Source: an uncultured Azospirillum sp. (GTDB lineage Bacteria > Pseudomonadota > Alphaproteobacteria > RF32 > CAG-239). From it: DNA of 8,173 nt. The notes under the pieces are model-generated. The model saw only the letters and a program-made list of their open reading frames with translations, made no database searches and was not told the origin of the DNA. The stretch lies in assembly GCA_946184595.1 (NCBI GenBank), contig CAMHFM010000030.1, forward strand, positions 1 through 8,173. Reading direction: 5' to 3'. The translations under genes were made by a program, and so were the position numbers. Shown here in pieces: positions 1 to 6,222 of this stretch (its first letter is position 1; the number at the start of each line of letters is the position of its first letter).

Positions 1-92
1 TAATATAAAAAAATAAATTATACAATCTATTTTTAAGGAATTATTTTTTTAAGTCCATTCTTTTTTTTATTTATCTTTTTTATTTCAAAAAC
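1..92. other. AT-rich spacer downstream of the acyltransferase gene
   Basis: This short stretch is dominated by runs of A and T, and I see no gene in it. On the minus strand, downstream of the acyltransferase stop codon, I find no GC-rich hairpin followed by a T-run, so the glycan operon may continue to the left of the window or end by another mechanism. The only structure found is a weak plus-strand hairpin, listed separately. Confidence 0.6.
37..68 (+). terminator. weak candidate terminator for a plus-strand gene left of the window
   Basis: On the plus strand GGAATTA (37-43) can pair with TAAGTCC (50-56), with one A-G mismatch, around a loop of six T. A run of eight T begins at 61, four bases after the stem. 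This is the order of an intrinsic terminator, but the stem is short and AT-rich and such structures arise easily in DNA of this composition. If real, it implies a convergent plus-strand gene ending just outside the window. Confidence 0.25.
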
Positions 93-929
93 TTATTTGC
101 TTTTTAATATAGACCATACAACATGCAAAATATTTAGAAATTTACACGTATTTTTATGTCGACGAATAACCTCTGTCCTTGCCCTGCTGCGACGGTAAAA
201 ATCTTGTGCACTTTCTGCATCCTTTAAGGGAAATAAATCCATTCTGGCTTGGGTATCCGACTCTCCCCAAACAACATTTTCTTTAACAATACGTGCCGGT
301 TGCCCTGCTACAATACAATGCGGCGGAACATCTTTGCTCACAATCGTACCGAATCCTAAGATACAACCGTTTCCAAGCGTAACACCTTTTAAAATCGTCG
401 TCTTACGTCCAACCCAAACATTATCCTCAATCACAACATCTTTATTGGGGTTAATATGTTTGCCGGAAAAATCGTAAATCGGATGATAGTCTGTATTATA
501 AATTACCGTATCCGCTAACCCGCAATCACCCATCGTAATTTTCCCGTTTTTCGCAGCGACTAACGGGGGCCATGTACACCATAACCTTTTGGCCGTAATT
601 TCACCGCCATCTTTCAAATCAAAATCACCTGTTATCGTTGAATTGGCACCAATATCTAAATGCGATTTACCATAGGCATAAATACCGTTTTTCATCATCT
701 CGGTATTGCGACCGATATGAACGTGCGAATCTTGAATCATAAATGTACAGCCTTCCATGTATACACCATCATCTAACTCTAATGAGGCATTGCCAAAAAG
801 CTTTATCCGTGTATTATGCATAAAAATATTTTTACCTAATACAACCTTATTATTACCGCCTTTTAAATTAATACATGAATTTTTCCAATACGAAGGAATA
901 CCTGTAATTTCATTATTTTTTTTACGCAT
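93..929 (-). CDS. left-handed beta-helix (hexapeptide-repeat) acyltransferase
   Basis: Probably an O- or N-acetyltransferase that uses acetyl-CoA to modify a sugar of a surface polysaccharide. Family membership is clear but the substrate is not. The 278-residue protein has irregular hexapeptide repeats from about residue 28 to 135. A canonical block follows at about 165-215, with V-x-I-x-x-N-V-W-V-G, I-L-K-G-V-T-L-G and the family-typical ending V-A-G-Q-P-A-R-I-V (207-215). H149, in T-D-Y-H-P, sits where the catalytic histidine of xenobiotic- and capsule-type acetyltransferases is expected. The C-terminal tail (about 224-278) is charged and then hydrophobic (F-L-N-I-L-H-V-V-W), and could be an amphipathic membrane-contact helix. 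There is no signal peptide, so it should act in the cytoplasm. The start codon follows the preceding glycosyltransferase by 3 bases and has a good ribosome binding site. Its place as last gene of a glycosyltransferase operon supports a glycan-decorating role. Confidence 0.85.
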   Translation of the reverse strand: MRKKNNEITGIPSYWKNSCINLKGGNNKVVLGKNIFMHNTRIKLFGNASLELDDGVYMEGCTFMIQDSHVHIGRNTEMMKNGIYAYGKSHLDIGANSTITGDFDLKDGGEITAKRLWCTWPPLVAAKNGKITMGDCGLADTVIYNTDYHPIYDFSGKHINPNKDVVIEDNVWVGRKTTILKGVTLGNGCILGFGTIVSKDVPPHCIVAGQPARIVKENVVWGESDTQARMDLFPLKDAESAQDFYRRSRARTEVIRRHKNTCKFLNILHVVWSILKSK

Positions 930-940
930 TGTTTATCCTT
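930..940 (-). promoter_or_regulatory. ribosome binding site of the acyltransferase gene, overlapping the upstream stop
   Basis: Reading the minus strand, AAGGA (940-936) lies 6 bases before the ATG at 929 and abuts the TAA stop (935-933) of the upstream glycosyltransferase. This supports the ATG start and suggests translational coupling of the two genes. Confidence 0.7.
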
Positions 941-1877
941 TTTCCGGTAATTTAAATCCAAATTCTGAATAAATTAAATCTCTGATTTCTTGCGGATTGT
1001 AAACGGATTTACCATTCCCTTGATTTACCCATACAGAATGACCGCTAAACCCCTGCCAACCATGCCGATAATAATCATAATGTTTATCTAAAAGAGGGTC
1101 GGTAAATTTATACCCTAATTTAACACCCTGTACAAACCAATAAGCTGCCGTATCAGAATGAGGATACATGTTACCAAAGAAAACTCTGCTTTTTTCTGTT
1201 AATTCTCTGGCTTTTTCTACATTCAGTAAACAACACCATTCATTAATTCGACAAGCATATGTATATCCTTTTTTAGGATTAAACTCTTCTGCTTTAGCAA
1301 TTTTTTCATTCGGTGTTAATGGCCAGTATGGAGAGGGAACTTGACCTTCCAGTAGTTTATTTCGATCACAAAAAGGACTAAAATGACAGCGCCAACACTG
1401 CCCGAAATCTCCCACCATTAATAAATCCGGATTTTTAATAAATTCTTCTAAATAAACCTGAACAACATTATCAAAAAATTTCACATCATCGTGTAATGTC
1501 AGTAAATATTTTTTATCAGTATGCTCTATTGCATATTGATAACGAATATCTTCTTTATTATGCCCAAATTCTGAACTGAAAAACCACCACCATCTTTTGA
1601 GAAAAAACTTCCAATTCATATACTCTGGATAGTAGCCACGAATATAAGCCTGCTTAATGCCAATATTATGGGTATTTTCTCGAACATTTATTTTCCAAGG
1701 TTTAAAATATTCTTGAATTTCTTGTGAGCGATAAATTTCAACAGCACCATTATGAGACTGATCATCATTAATATACACTGTGTCAATTAAGTCACCTGCG
1801 ACTTTTTTTAAGGACATTAACGTATAAATCAGAGATTCCGGTTTTTTAAATGAATTTATGGCAACATCAATTTTCAT
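933..1877 (-). CDS. divergent GT-A type glycosyltransferase (family 2-like) with a cysteine cluster
   Basis: Predicted to transfer a sugar from a nucleotide-sugar donor during surface-glycan synthesis; donor and acceptor are unknown. The 314-residue protein begins with a GT-A type strand (I-D-V-A-I-N-S-F, 3-10) and has a nucleotide-binding-like N-D-D (37-39). An H-D-D at 129-131, after L-L-T-L, is the likely metal-binding D-x-D equivalent. An aromatic stretch, R-W-W-W-F-F (95-100), may contact membrane or lipid-linked acceptor. All six cysteines lie between 161 and 216: C161, C164, C170, C209, C215 and C216. This could mean a structural metal site, which is not typical of family 2 enzymes. 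No signal peptide or transmembrane segment is evident. Its ATG overlaps the upstream stop by one base, so it is probably translationally coupled to the upstream glycosyltransferase. I am confident of the GT-A fold but less so of the exact family. Confidence 0.75.
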   Translation of the reverse strand: MKIDVAINSFKKPESLIYTLMSLKKVAGDLIDTVYINDDQSHNGAVEIYRSQEIQEYFKPWKINVRENTHNIGIKQAYIRGYYPEYMNWKFFLKRWWWFFSSEFGHNKEDIRYQYAIEHTDKKYLLTLHDDVKFFDNVVQVYLEEFIKNPDLLMVGDFGQCWRCHFSPFCDRNKLLEGQVPSPYWPLTPNEKIAKAEEFNPKKGYTYACRINEWCCLLNVEKARELTEKSRVFFGNMYPHSDTAAYWFVQGVKLGYKFTDPLLDKHYDYYRHGWQGFSGHSVWVNQGNGKSVYNPQEIRDLIYSEFGFKLPEKG

Positions 1878-1892
1878 CAGACAAACATCCTT
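1875..1892 (-). promoter_or_regulatory. TGATG stop-start overlap with internal ribosome binding site
   Basis: On the minus strand the TGA stop of the upstream glycosyltransferase (1879-1877) shares its A with the ATG of the next gene (1877-1875). AAGGA (1892-1888) lies 10 bases before that ATG, inside the upstream gene. This is a classic coupling arrangement and fixes the start of the downstream gene. Confidence 0.7.
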
Positions 1893-2866
1893 GCTAATTT
1901 ATAGTGACCTTTGAAAAACAAATGACAAGCAAGAGTTTTTCTTATCCCTAACAGATGCGGTTGTAATGCTTTTTCCTCAAATAAAGAAACAGCAAATTGC
2001 CTTGCTTTTTCTAAAGAAGCTGCTCGCGTTTTCTCGTCTTTCAGACGTCTTAACGGCTGAGAAACAACAGATTTGAAAATAAATCTGGTAATGTAGCGTT
2101 GGAGAATATCCAGTTCTTTTTTATTTTGAACGCGCTTCGACTTCAAAAAATAATCAGACAGAACTTTCCCTGCATCAGCATGAGATTTAATATATTTATC
2201 ATTAATCCCGCGATTCATAACCGAGGTTGAACTGTCGCGATAATACAGCAATTCCGTATCCGTATGAATAAGGCTCATTGTATGAAACATTACTTTCAGC
2301 GAAAAAATTGTATCTTCCGCCGGTTGAATATCTTTCGGAAATTCTATGCCTGTAATTGCGTCTTTTTTATATAACCTGTTCCATACCAAAACAGATCCGC
2401 CCCGCTTATTCTTAAAATAGAAATTAAACGGATTTTGATAGGTTTGAAATTTAATATCTTCTAATTTATATATCGGCGGATTTTGTAAAACAAAATTATC
2501 CGGAACTGTTTTATTGACAAACTCGGCAACGTCATAATTACCTTTTTTAATCAGATAATATAAAACTTCCATAGCCTGAGGATGCAACATATCGTCCTGA
2601 TCCAATAAGGCAACATATGGCGCTTTTGCCTCTTTTAATCCATGGTTACGAGCCATAGAACAGCCAGCATTAGGTTGATTAATCAGGCGAAATCTATTGT
2701 CTTGTTCTACAAAAGAGTTGACGATTTCCTCTGTTCTATCCGTTGACCCATCATTAATACATAAGACCTCAAAATCCTTAAATGTTTGAGCTGTTACGGA
2801 ATTTAAACATGGCCATAAATATTTTTCAGCATTATATAACGGAATGATCAAAGAAATTTCAGGCAT
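1877..2866 (-). CDS. family 2 glycosyltransferase
   Basis: A GT-A fold, inverting glycosyltransferase expected to add a sugar to a lipid-linked or lipopolysaccharide/capsule acceptor at the cytoplasmic face of the inner membrane. The 329-residue protein starts with the hallmark S-L-I-I-P-L-Y-N-A-E (5-14). It has the nucleotide-binding N-D-G-S-T-D (38-43), N-A-G-x-S-x-A-R-N-x-G (66-76) and the metal-binding D-Q-D-D (89-92). An acidic E-D in P-A-E-D-T-I-F-S (182-189) is the likely catalytic-base region. Y-Y-R-D-S-S-T-S-V (208-216) is typical of the family after the GT-A domain. The C-terminal about 110 residues are helical and basic and end in K-G-H-Y-K-L-A-R, often seen in capsule and O-antigen enzymes. 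It is the first gene of a three-gene operon. A ribosome binding site (AAGGA, 2877-2873) lies 6 bases before the ATG, and a promoter candidate lies just upstream. The specific sugar cannot be read from sequence. Confidence 0.9.
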   Translation of the reverse strand: MPEISLIIPLYNAEKYLWPCLNSVTAQTFKDFEVLCINDGSTDRTEEIVNSFVEQDNRFRLINQPNAGCSMARNHGLKEAKAPYVALLDQDDMLHPQAMEVLYYLIKKGNYDVAEFVNKTVPDNFVLQNPPIYKLEDIKFQTYQNPFNFYFKNKRGGSVLVWNRLYKKDAITGIEFPKDIQPAEDTIFSLKVMFHTMSLIHTDTELLYYRDSSTSVMNRGINDKYIKSHADAGKVLSDYFLKSKRVQNKKELDILQRYITRFIFKSVVSQPLRRLKDEKTRAASLEKARQFAVSLFEEKALQPHLLGIRKTLACHLFFKGHYKLARMFV

Positions 2867-2897
2867 TATTTATCCTTTTTTCTGTTTACCTTTTTAT

Positions 2898-2926
2898 TTT
2901 ATAGTCTTACTGGCATTTTTTTGCAA
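2898..2926 (-). promoter_or_regulatory. sigma-70 type promoter for the glycosyltransferase operon
   Basis: On the minus strand TTGCAA (2926-2921) and TATAAA (2903-2898) are separated by exactly 17 bases and match 4 of 6 and 5 of 6 consensus positions. Transcription would start near 2891 and give a leader of about 25 bases that contains the AAGGA ribosome binding site of the first glycosyltransferase. The spacing and position make this the best promoter candidate for the operon. Confidence 0.55.
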
Positions 2927-2943
2927 CAGGTTTAAACAGTTTA
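2925..2943 (+). repeat. imperfect tandem repeat in the divergent promoter region
   Basis: AACAGGTTTA (2925-2934) is followed directly by AACAGTTTA (2935-2943), the same unit with one G missing. The pair abuts the -35 of the minus-strand promoter and lies upstream of the nagZ -10. It could be a regulator binding site, but two short AT-rich copies may also be chance. Confidence 0.3.
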
Positions 2944-2958
2944 TTAAAAGTAATCCAT

Positions 2959-2964
2959 TATAAT
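2959..2964 (+). promoter_or_regulatory. -10 box of nagZ, implying a leaderless or near-leaderless mRNA
   Basis: A perfect TATAAT at 2959-2964 lies only 8 bases before the nagZ ATG (2973), so transcription is expected to start at about 2970-2973. No good -35 is seen at the usual distance. No ribosome binding site precedes the ATG, unlike the other genes here whose upstream sequence is visible. The box is part of the palindrome ATTATAAT (2957-2964), so the minus strand carries an overlapping TATAAT (2962-2957) that could start a longer leader for the glycosyltransferase operon. Confidence 0.5.
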
Positions 2965-2972
2965 ATTAGATT

Positions 2973-4034
2973 ATGAAACCGATAAAAGCTGCCATTATTT
3001 CCGTCAGCGGAACAAAGTTAACTGATGAGGAAAAATATTTAATCGAGCGAGAAAATCCGCTTGGTGTATCTTTGTTTACACGCAATATTAAAACTCCTCG
3101 ACAACTTTTGACTTTGACTAATGATATTAAAAATACGGTTGGACGTAATGATATTTTAATTGCCATCGATCAGGAAGGCGGACGCGTTTGTCGTCTTGCG
3201 CCGCCACATTTCAGGAAATACCTTGCACAGTCAGCCATCGGTGCCTTAGATATAGAAAAAGCCCGTCAGGCTGCTCAGTTTCATGCTGAACTTATTGCTA
3301 ATGATTTTCATAAATGTGGTATTAATTGTAACTTTGCTCCAACCCTCGATGTTTTAGCACCGCACATAACTCCGGCTTTAAAAAGTCGATGCTTTTCAAA
3401 AAATCCTAAAATTGTTACGGAGCTTGGAAAGATAATGATTGATACTTATTGTCATCATTCTATTCTTCCTTGCATTAAACATATTCCGGGGCATGCAAAT
3501 GCTCAAAATGATCCTCATTTGCAACTTTCTATTATCAAAAAAATTTTTGAAAGATATTTGTATCCCTTTGAACAAATTGCCCCTCAAGCTCTAATGGCTA
3601 TGACGGCACATATCGTTTTAAGCGAAATTGATTCTCTTCCTATTACGATGTCTAAAAAAGCTATTTCAGAACTTATTCGTGGGCGTTTTAAATTTAAAGG
3701 ATTACTGATTTCTGATGCTTTAGAGATGAAAGCCTTGTCAGGGTCTTTACAAGATAAAACTATCGCCTGCCGACAAGCCGGCTGTGATGCTGTTTGCTAT
3801 TGTAGCGGAGATATGATTGGTTTACAAAACGTATTAGATCATTGCGGATATTTATCTGATACCGCCATGGCCTATTTTAATAAAATAACAACCTTAATTA
3901 ATCATCCCTATTCTGCACAAAACATTTCAGGAAAAGCTCGACGCTACAATCGACTGTCTCGGTTAACCAATCCCGTTATAGACGATTATGATGCGGTTGA
4001 AGTTTTAATGCAATTACAAAAAAGCACCGAATAA
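2973..4034 (+). CDS. nagZ: beta-N-acetylhexosaminidase, glycoside hydrolase family 3 (peptidoglycan recycling)
   Basis: Removes N-acetylglucosamine from GlcNAc-1,6-anhydroMurNAc peptides in the cytoplasm, a step of peptidoglycan recycling. The 353 residues fit the usual single-domain NagZ of about 340. I see I-D-Q-E-G-G-R-V (65-72), N-F-A-P-T-L-D-V (120-127), K-H-I-P-G-H (169-174) and the S-D-A-L-E-M motif (247-252), whose D248 is the expected nucleophile. The flexible-loop D-x-H dyad that acts as acid/base is present as D180 and H182. The loop reads A-N-A-Q-N-D-P-H where G-x-x-x-x-D-S-H is usual, so two neighbours of the dyad differ. There is no signal peptide, as expected. The start is well fixed: an in-frame TAG lies at 2967-2969, just ahead of the ATG. 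The gene stands alone, divergent from the glycan operon and convergent with malQ. No amidase (AmpD-like) or anhydroMurNAc kinase gene is visible in the window. Confidence 0.93.
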   Translation: MKPIKAAIISVSGTKLTDEEKYLIERENPLGVSLFTRNIKTPRQLLTLTNDIKNTVGRNDILIAIDQEGGRVCRLAPPHFRKYLAQSAIGALDIEKARQAAQFHAELIANDFHKCGINCNFAPTLDVLAPHITPALKSRCFSKNPKIVTELGKIMIDTYCHHSILPCIKHIPGHANAQNDPHLQLSIIKKIFERYLYPFEQIAPQALMAMTAHIVLSEIDSLPITMSKKAISELIRGRFKFKGLLISDALEMKALSGSLQDKTIACRQAGCDAVCYCSGDMIGLQNVLDHCGYLSDTAMAYFNKITTLINHPYSAQNISGKARRYNRLSRLTNPVIDDYDAVEVLMQLQKSTE

Positions 4035-4049
4035 TTTCGGTGCTTTTTT
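4018..4049. terminator. bidirectional intrinsic terminator between nagZ and malQ
   Basis: A perfect 14-bp inverted repeat, 4018-4031 with 4036-4049, encloses a TAAT loop. The stem carries A6 on one side, a central GCACCGAA/TTCGGTGC core and T6 on the other, so it reads as a terminator with a U-tract on both strands. It serves nagZ (stop codon 4032-4034 in the loop) and malQ, whose stop codon (4063-4065) is 13 bases beyond it. Confidence 0.92.
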
Positions 4050-4062
4050 ACTAAATAAAATA

Positions 4063-6210
4063 TTATCTTGCTTTTTTTATCGCGGCAACATTGCGAATAT
4101 AAGCAATATCTCCTTCTAATTTTTCCAAACTGACAGGAAGTTTTCGTCGCCAATTCGGATGTTTATCAATATCCGTTCCCGGAAGGTTTTGTAATTTTTC
4201 AACATGGAGAATATCTTCTAACTGAGCCAAGAAGACTTTAGATGCTGAACTTGCGACATAGCGATTAACAGCCTCTTCTATTCCTTCAGGATAACTTTCT
4301 CCATATAAATAATCTCCCTGTCGAGGTTTATCTTCCGGCCAAACTTTTGCTTCGTCCATCGCCTTCAGTAACAACCTTCTGTCAGTTTCGCGTTTATGAT
4401 ATGCTGAAATTGTATCATCATTATTTGCTAAGCCTAAATCTTTCATTATCGCAATATCATAACCGAACCACCACATTCTCAGCGGGCTCATATCATGCGT
4501 TCCGACAGAGGTTACAGCTTTTTCAGGATAAGCTTCAGGTTTAGAAAAATCACCCCAACCCGAATCTTGTCTTTCTGCCCATAAAACGCTCAATGAATAA
4601 ATATGTTTTTCATCCAAAGCTTCTAAAAATCCGGCCGGAACATTACCGATACTTTCACCGACAATATGACACTTATTCAGGCAACTTTCAATTGCCAAAA
4701 TATTAATCATATCACGGAAATTATAACGGATATATGTTCCGAAATCTTCAGTGTCAGGAATAACATACAAGCGCATTAACCCCATGACATGGTCAATTCT
4801 TAAAGCGCCAGCATTTTGCATATTTGAGCGTAAAATTTTGATAAATGGTTCATATGCAACATCTTTCAAAACATACGGATTAAATGCACCTAAGCACCAT
4901 CTTTGACCTGTTGTAAAAAAGGCATCAGGTGGAGCTCCCGCACCGCTTTCTTTGATAAACAGGCCACTGTTTGCCCATAATTCAGCACTGTCTTGACCAA
5001 CACCTACAGCTAAATCTCTATATAATCCGACTTTTAATCCACATTGCGGAATAAGAGTACAAGCTTCATTAAACTGTCTGTCGGCTTCAAATTGCATAAA
5101 TTTGAAAAATTCAACACGATTTTGATGTTCTATACAAAAATCTTTAACAGCTTTAGATGCTGGATTTTTATATTCTTCTTCCCAAGCGCGCCAACCGCCC
5201 CATATCTTTTTGCTTTTCTCTTCATACAAAGTTTGGAAAGCAGCTAATTTTTCTAACTCTTCCCCTTTCGCTTTGCAGAACTCTTTATATGCTTGTTGAC
5301 GATCATAATTTTTTTCTGCCGCAAAACGTTCATATGCTTTTTCGAGCATTTTGACTTTTAAGGGATATATTTCTTCATATTTGATCAATTCACTGTTACG
5401 GAACTCATCCAATTTTTCCCAATAGCCATTCATATCCTCATTTCTAAATTCAGGAACTTTTTGGATATCAATATAAATCGGATTTAAGAATAAGCGACTG
5501 ATAGAACAATACGGACTGGCATTTTCAGGAAAATCATGTGTCAGAACATTTAATGGGTTTAAGCCGATAATGTCAGCTCCACAACGACCACAAATTCTGA
5601 TAAATTCACCTAAATCTGTAAAATCACCAACACCCCAGTTGCGATCACTTCTAACAGAGTATAACTGTAAGGCGTAGCCCCAAACTTTTGAATTTTTAAT
5701 AACCGGATTTTCATAACAGGTATCAGGAGCAACAGCTAATACCATTTTATATTTATTATTTTTAATTTCCAACTCAACATCATAATAACCAACTTCAAGC
5801 CAATTATAAATTCTGAAACACCATTTAATATATTCTGTTTTACCGATTGTATGACGATCATGTGTATCAAAAATTTCATAATTAACATCTATCTGTTGAC
5901 CGGTTTGACGGCTAAATACTTTTAATTTAAATTCTGAAGTTGGAATTGTAGATGCAACAACAGCATCGAACCAAATATCTTTATATTCAACAACGTTGAT
6001 GCTTTCTAACGTTTTTTGCCAACGGCGTTTATCATAATCAGCAAGAGACTTTTTAATTTCTTCCTCATTGCCAGCTTTATATCCTAATTTTTCAACAAAA
6101 AATCTGATAATTTTATCTTCAACTTTATACTCCTTAGGAATTAATCCTCCATCCCTAAAAGAGGTTGCAACACCGACTTTATCGGCCAGCTGATACAATA
6201 ATCCGTCCAT
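4063..6210 (-). CDS. malQ: 4-alpha-glucanotransferase (amylomaltase), glycoside hydrolase family 77
   Basis: Cytoplasmic disproportionating enzyme that moves maltosyl and longer units between alpha-1,4-glucans and releases glucose. The 715 residues match the long, E. coli-like form: an N-terminal extension of about 170 residues (including the Y-D-x-R-R-W-x-K-T-L segment, 59-68) precedes the barrel. Barrel motifs are N-W-G-V-G-D-F-T-D-L (191-200), A-S-P-Y (231-234), G-L-Y-R-D-L-A-V-G-V (395-404), G-A-P-P-D-A-F (425-431) and R-I-D-H-x-M-G-L (471-478) with nucleophile D473. G-E-S-I-G-N-V-P (518-525) holds acid/base E519, and T-H-D (571-573) holds the third acid D573. The C-terminal N-L-P-G-T and H-P-N-W-R-R-K-L-P (684-692) is typical. 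Residues around E519 and D573, and the W-C-L-G-A-F-N-P segment (438-445), depart from the common G-E-D-L-G-T-V-P, H-D-x-P-T and W-G-L-P-P patterns. It follows glgX after 9 bases, in one operon. Confidence 0.95.
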   Translation of the reverse strand: MDGLLYQLADKVGVATSFRDGGLIPKEYKVEDKIIRFFVEKLGYKAGNEEEIKKSLADYDKRRWQKTLESINVVEYKDIWFDAVVASTIPTSEFKLKVFSRQTGQQIDVNYEIFDTHDRHTIGKTEYIKWCFRIYNWLEVGYYDVELEIKNNKYKMVLAVAPDTCYENPVIKNSKVWGYALQLYSVRSDRNWGVGDFTDLGEFIRICGRCGADIIGLNPLNVLTHDFPENASPYCSISRLFLNPIYIDIQKVPEFRNEDMNGYWEKLDEFRNSELIKYEEIYPLKVKMLEKAYERFAAEKNYDRQQAYKEFCKAKGEELEKLAAFQTLYEEKSKKIWGGWRAWEEEYKNPASKAVKDFCIEHQNRVEFFKFMQFEADRQFNEACTLIPQCGLKVGLYRDLAVGVGQDSAELWANSGLFIKESGAGAPPDAFFTTGQRWCLGAFNPYVLKDVAYEPFIKILRSNMQNAGALRIDHVMGLMRLYVIPDTEDFGTYIRYNFRDMINILAIESCLNKCHIVGESIGNVPAGFLEALDEKHIYSLSVLWAERQDSGWGDFSKPEAYPEKAVTSVGTHDMSPLRMWWFGYDIAIMKDLGLANNDDTISAYHKRETDRRLLLKAMDEAKVWPEDKPRQGDYLYGESYPEGIEEAVNRYVASSASKVFLAQLEDILHVEKLQNLPGTDIDKHPNWRRKLPVSLEKLEGDIAYIRNVAAIKKAR

Positions 6211-6222
6211 AAAAATCTCCTA
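6208..6222 (-). promoter_or_regulatory. malQ ribosome binding site overlapping the glgX stop codon
   Basis: On the minus strand AGGAGA (6221-6216) overlaps the glgX TAG stop (6222-6220) and lies 5 bases before the malQ ATG (6210-6208). This confirms the malQ start and suggests that ribosomes finishing glgX feed initiation of malQ. Confidence 0.8.

Noticed and set aside
17..22. Minus-strand TATAAT as a promoter for a gene left of the window
   Set aside because: No matching -35 is found at 16-18 bases, and isolated TATAAT-like hexamers are expected by chance in such AT-rich sequence.
757..972. Plus-strand frame spanning the acyltransferase start and the end of the upstream glycosyltransferase
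   Set aside because: It runs antisense to two coupled genes, has no convincing ribosome binding site and no family resemblance.
2966..3166. Minus-strand reading frame of 66 codons opposite the start of nagZ
   Set aside because: It lies wholly against the clearly coding nagZ N-terminus, has no recognisable domain and would cover the divergent promoter; it is a shadow frame.
5044..5354. Two overlapping plus-strand frames of about 65 codons inside malQ
   Set aside because: Both are antisense to well-conserved malQ sequence, are phenylalanine- and leucine-rich as expected from AT-rich antisense DNA, and match nothing known.
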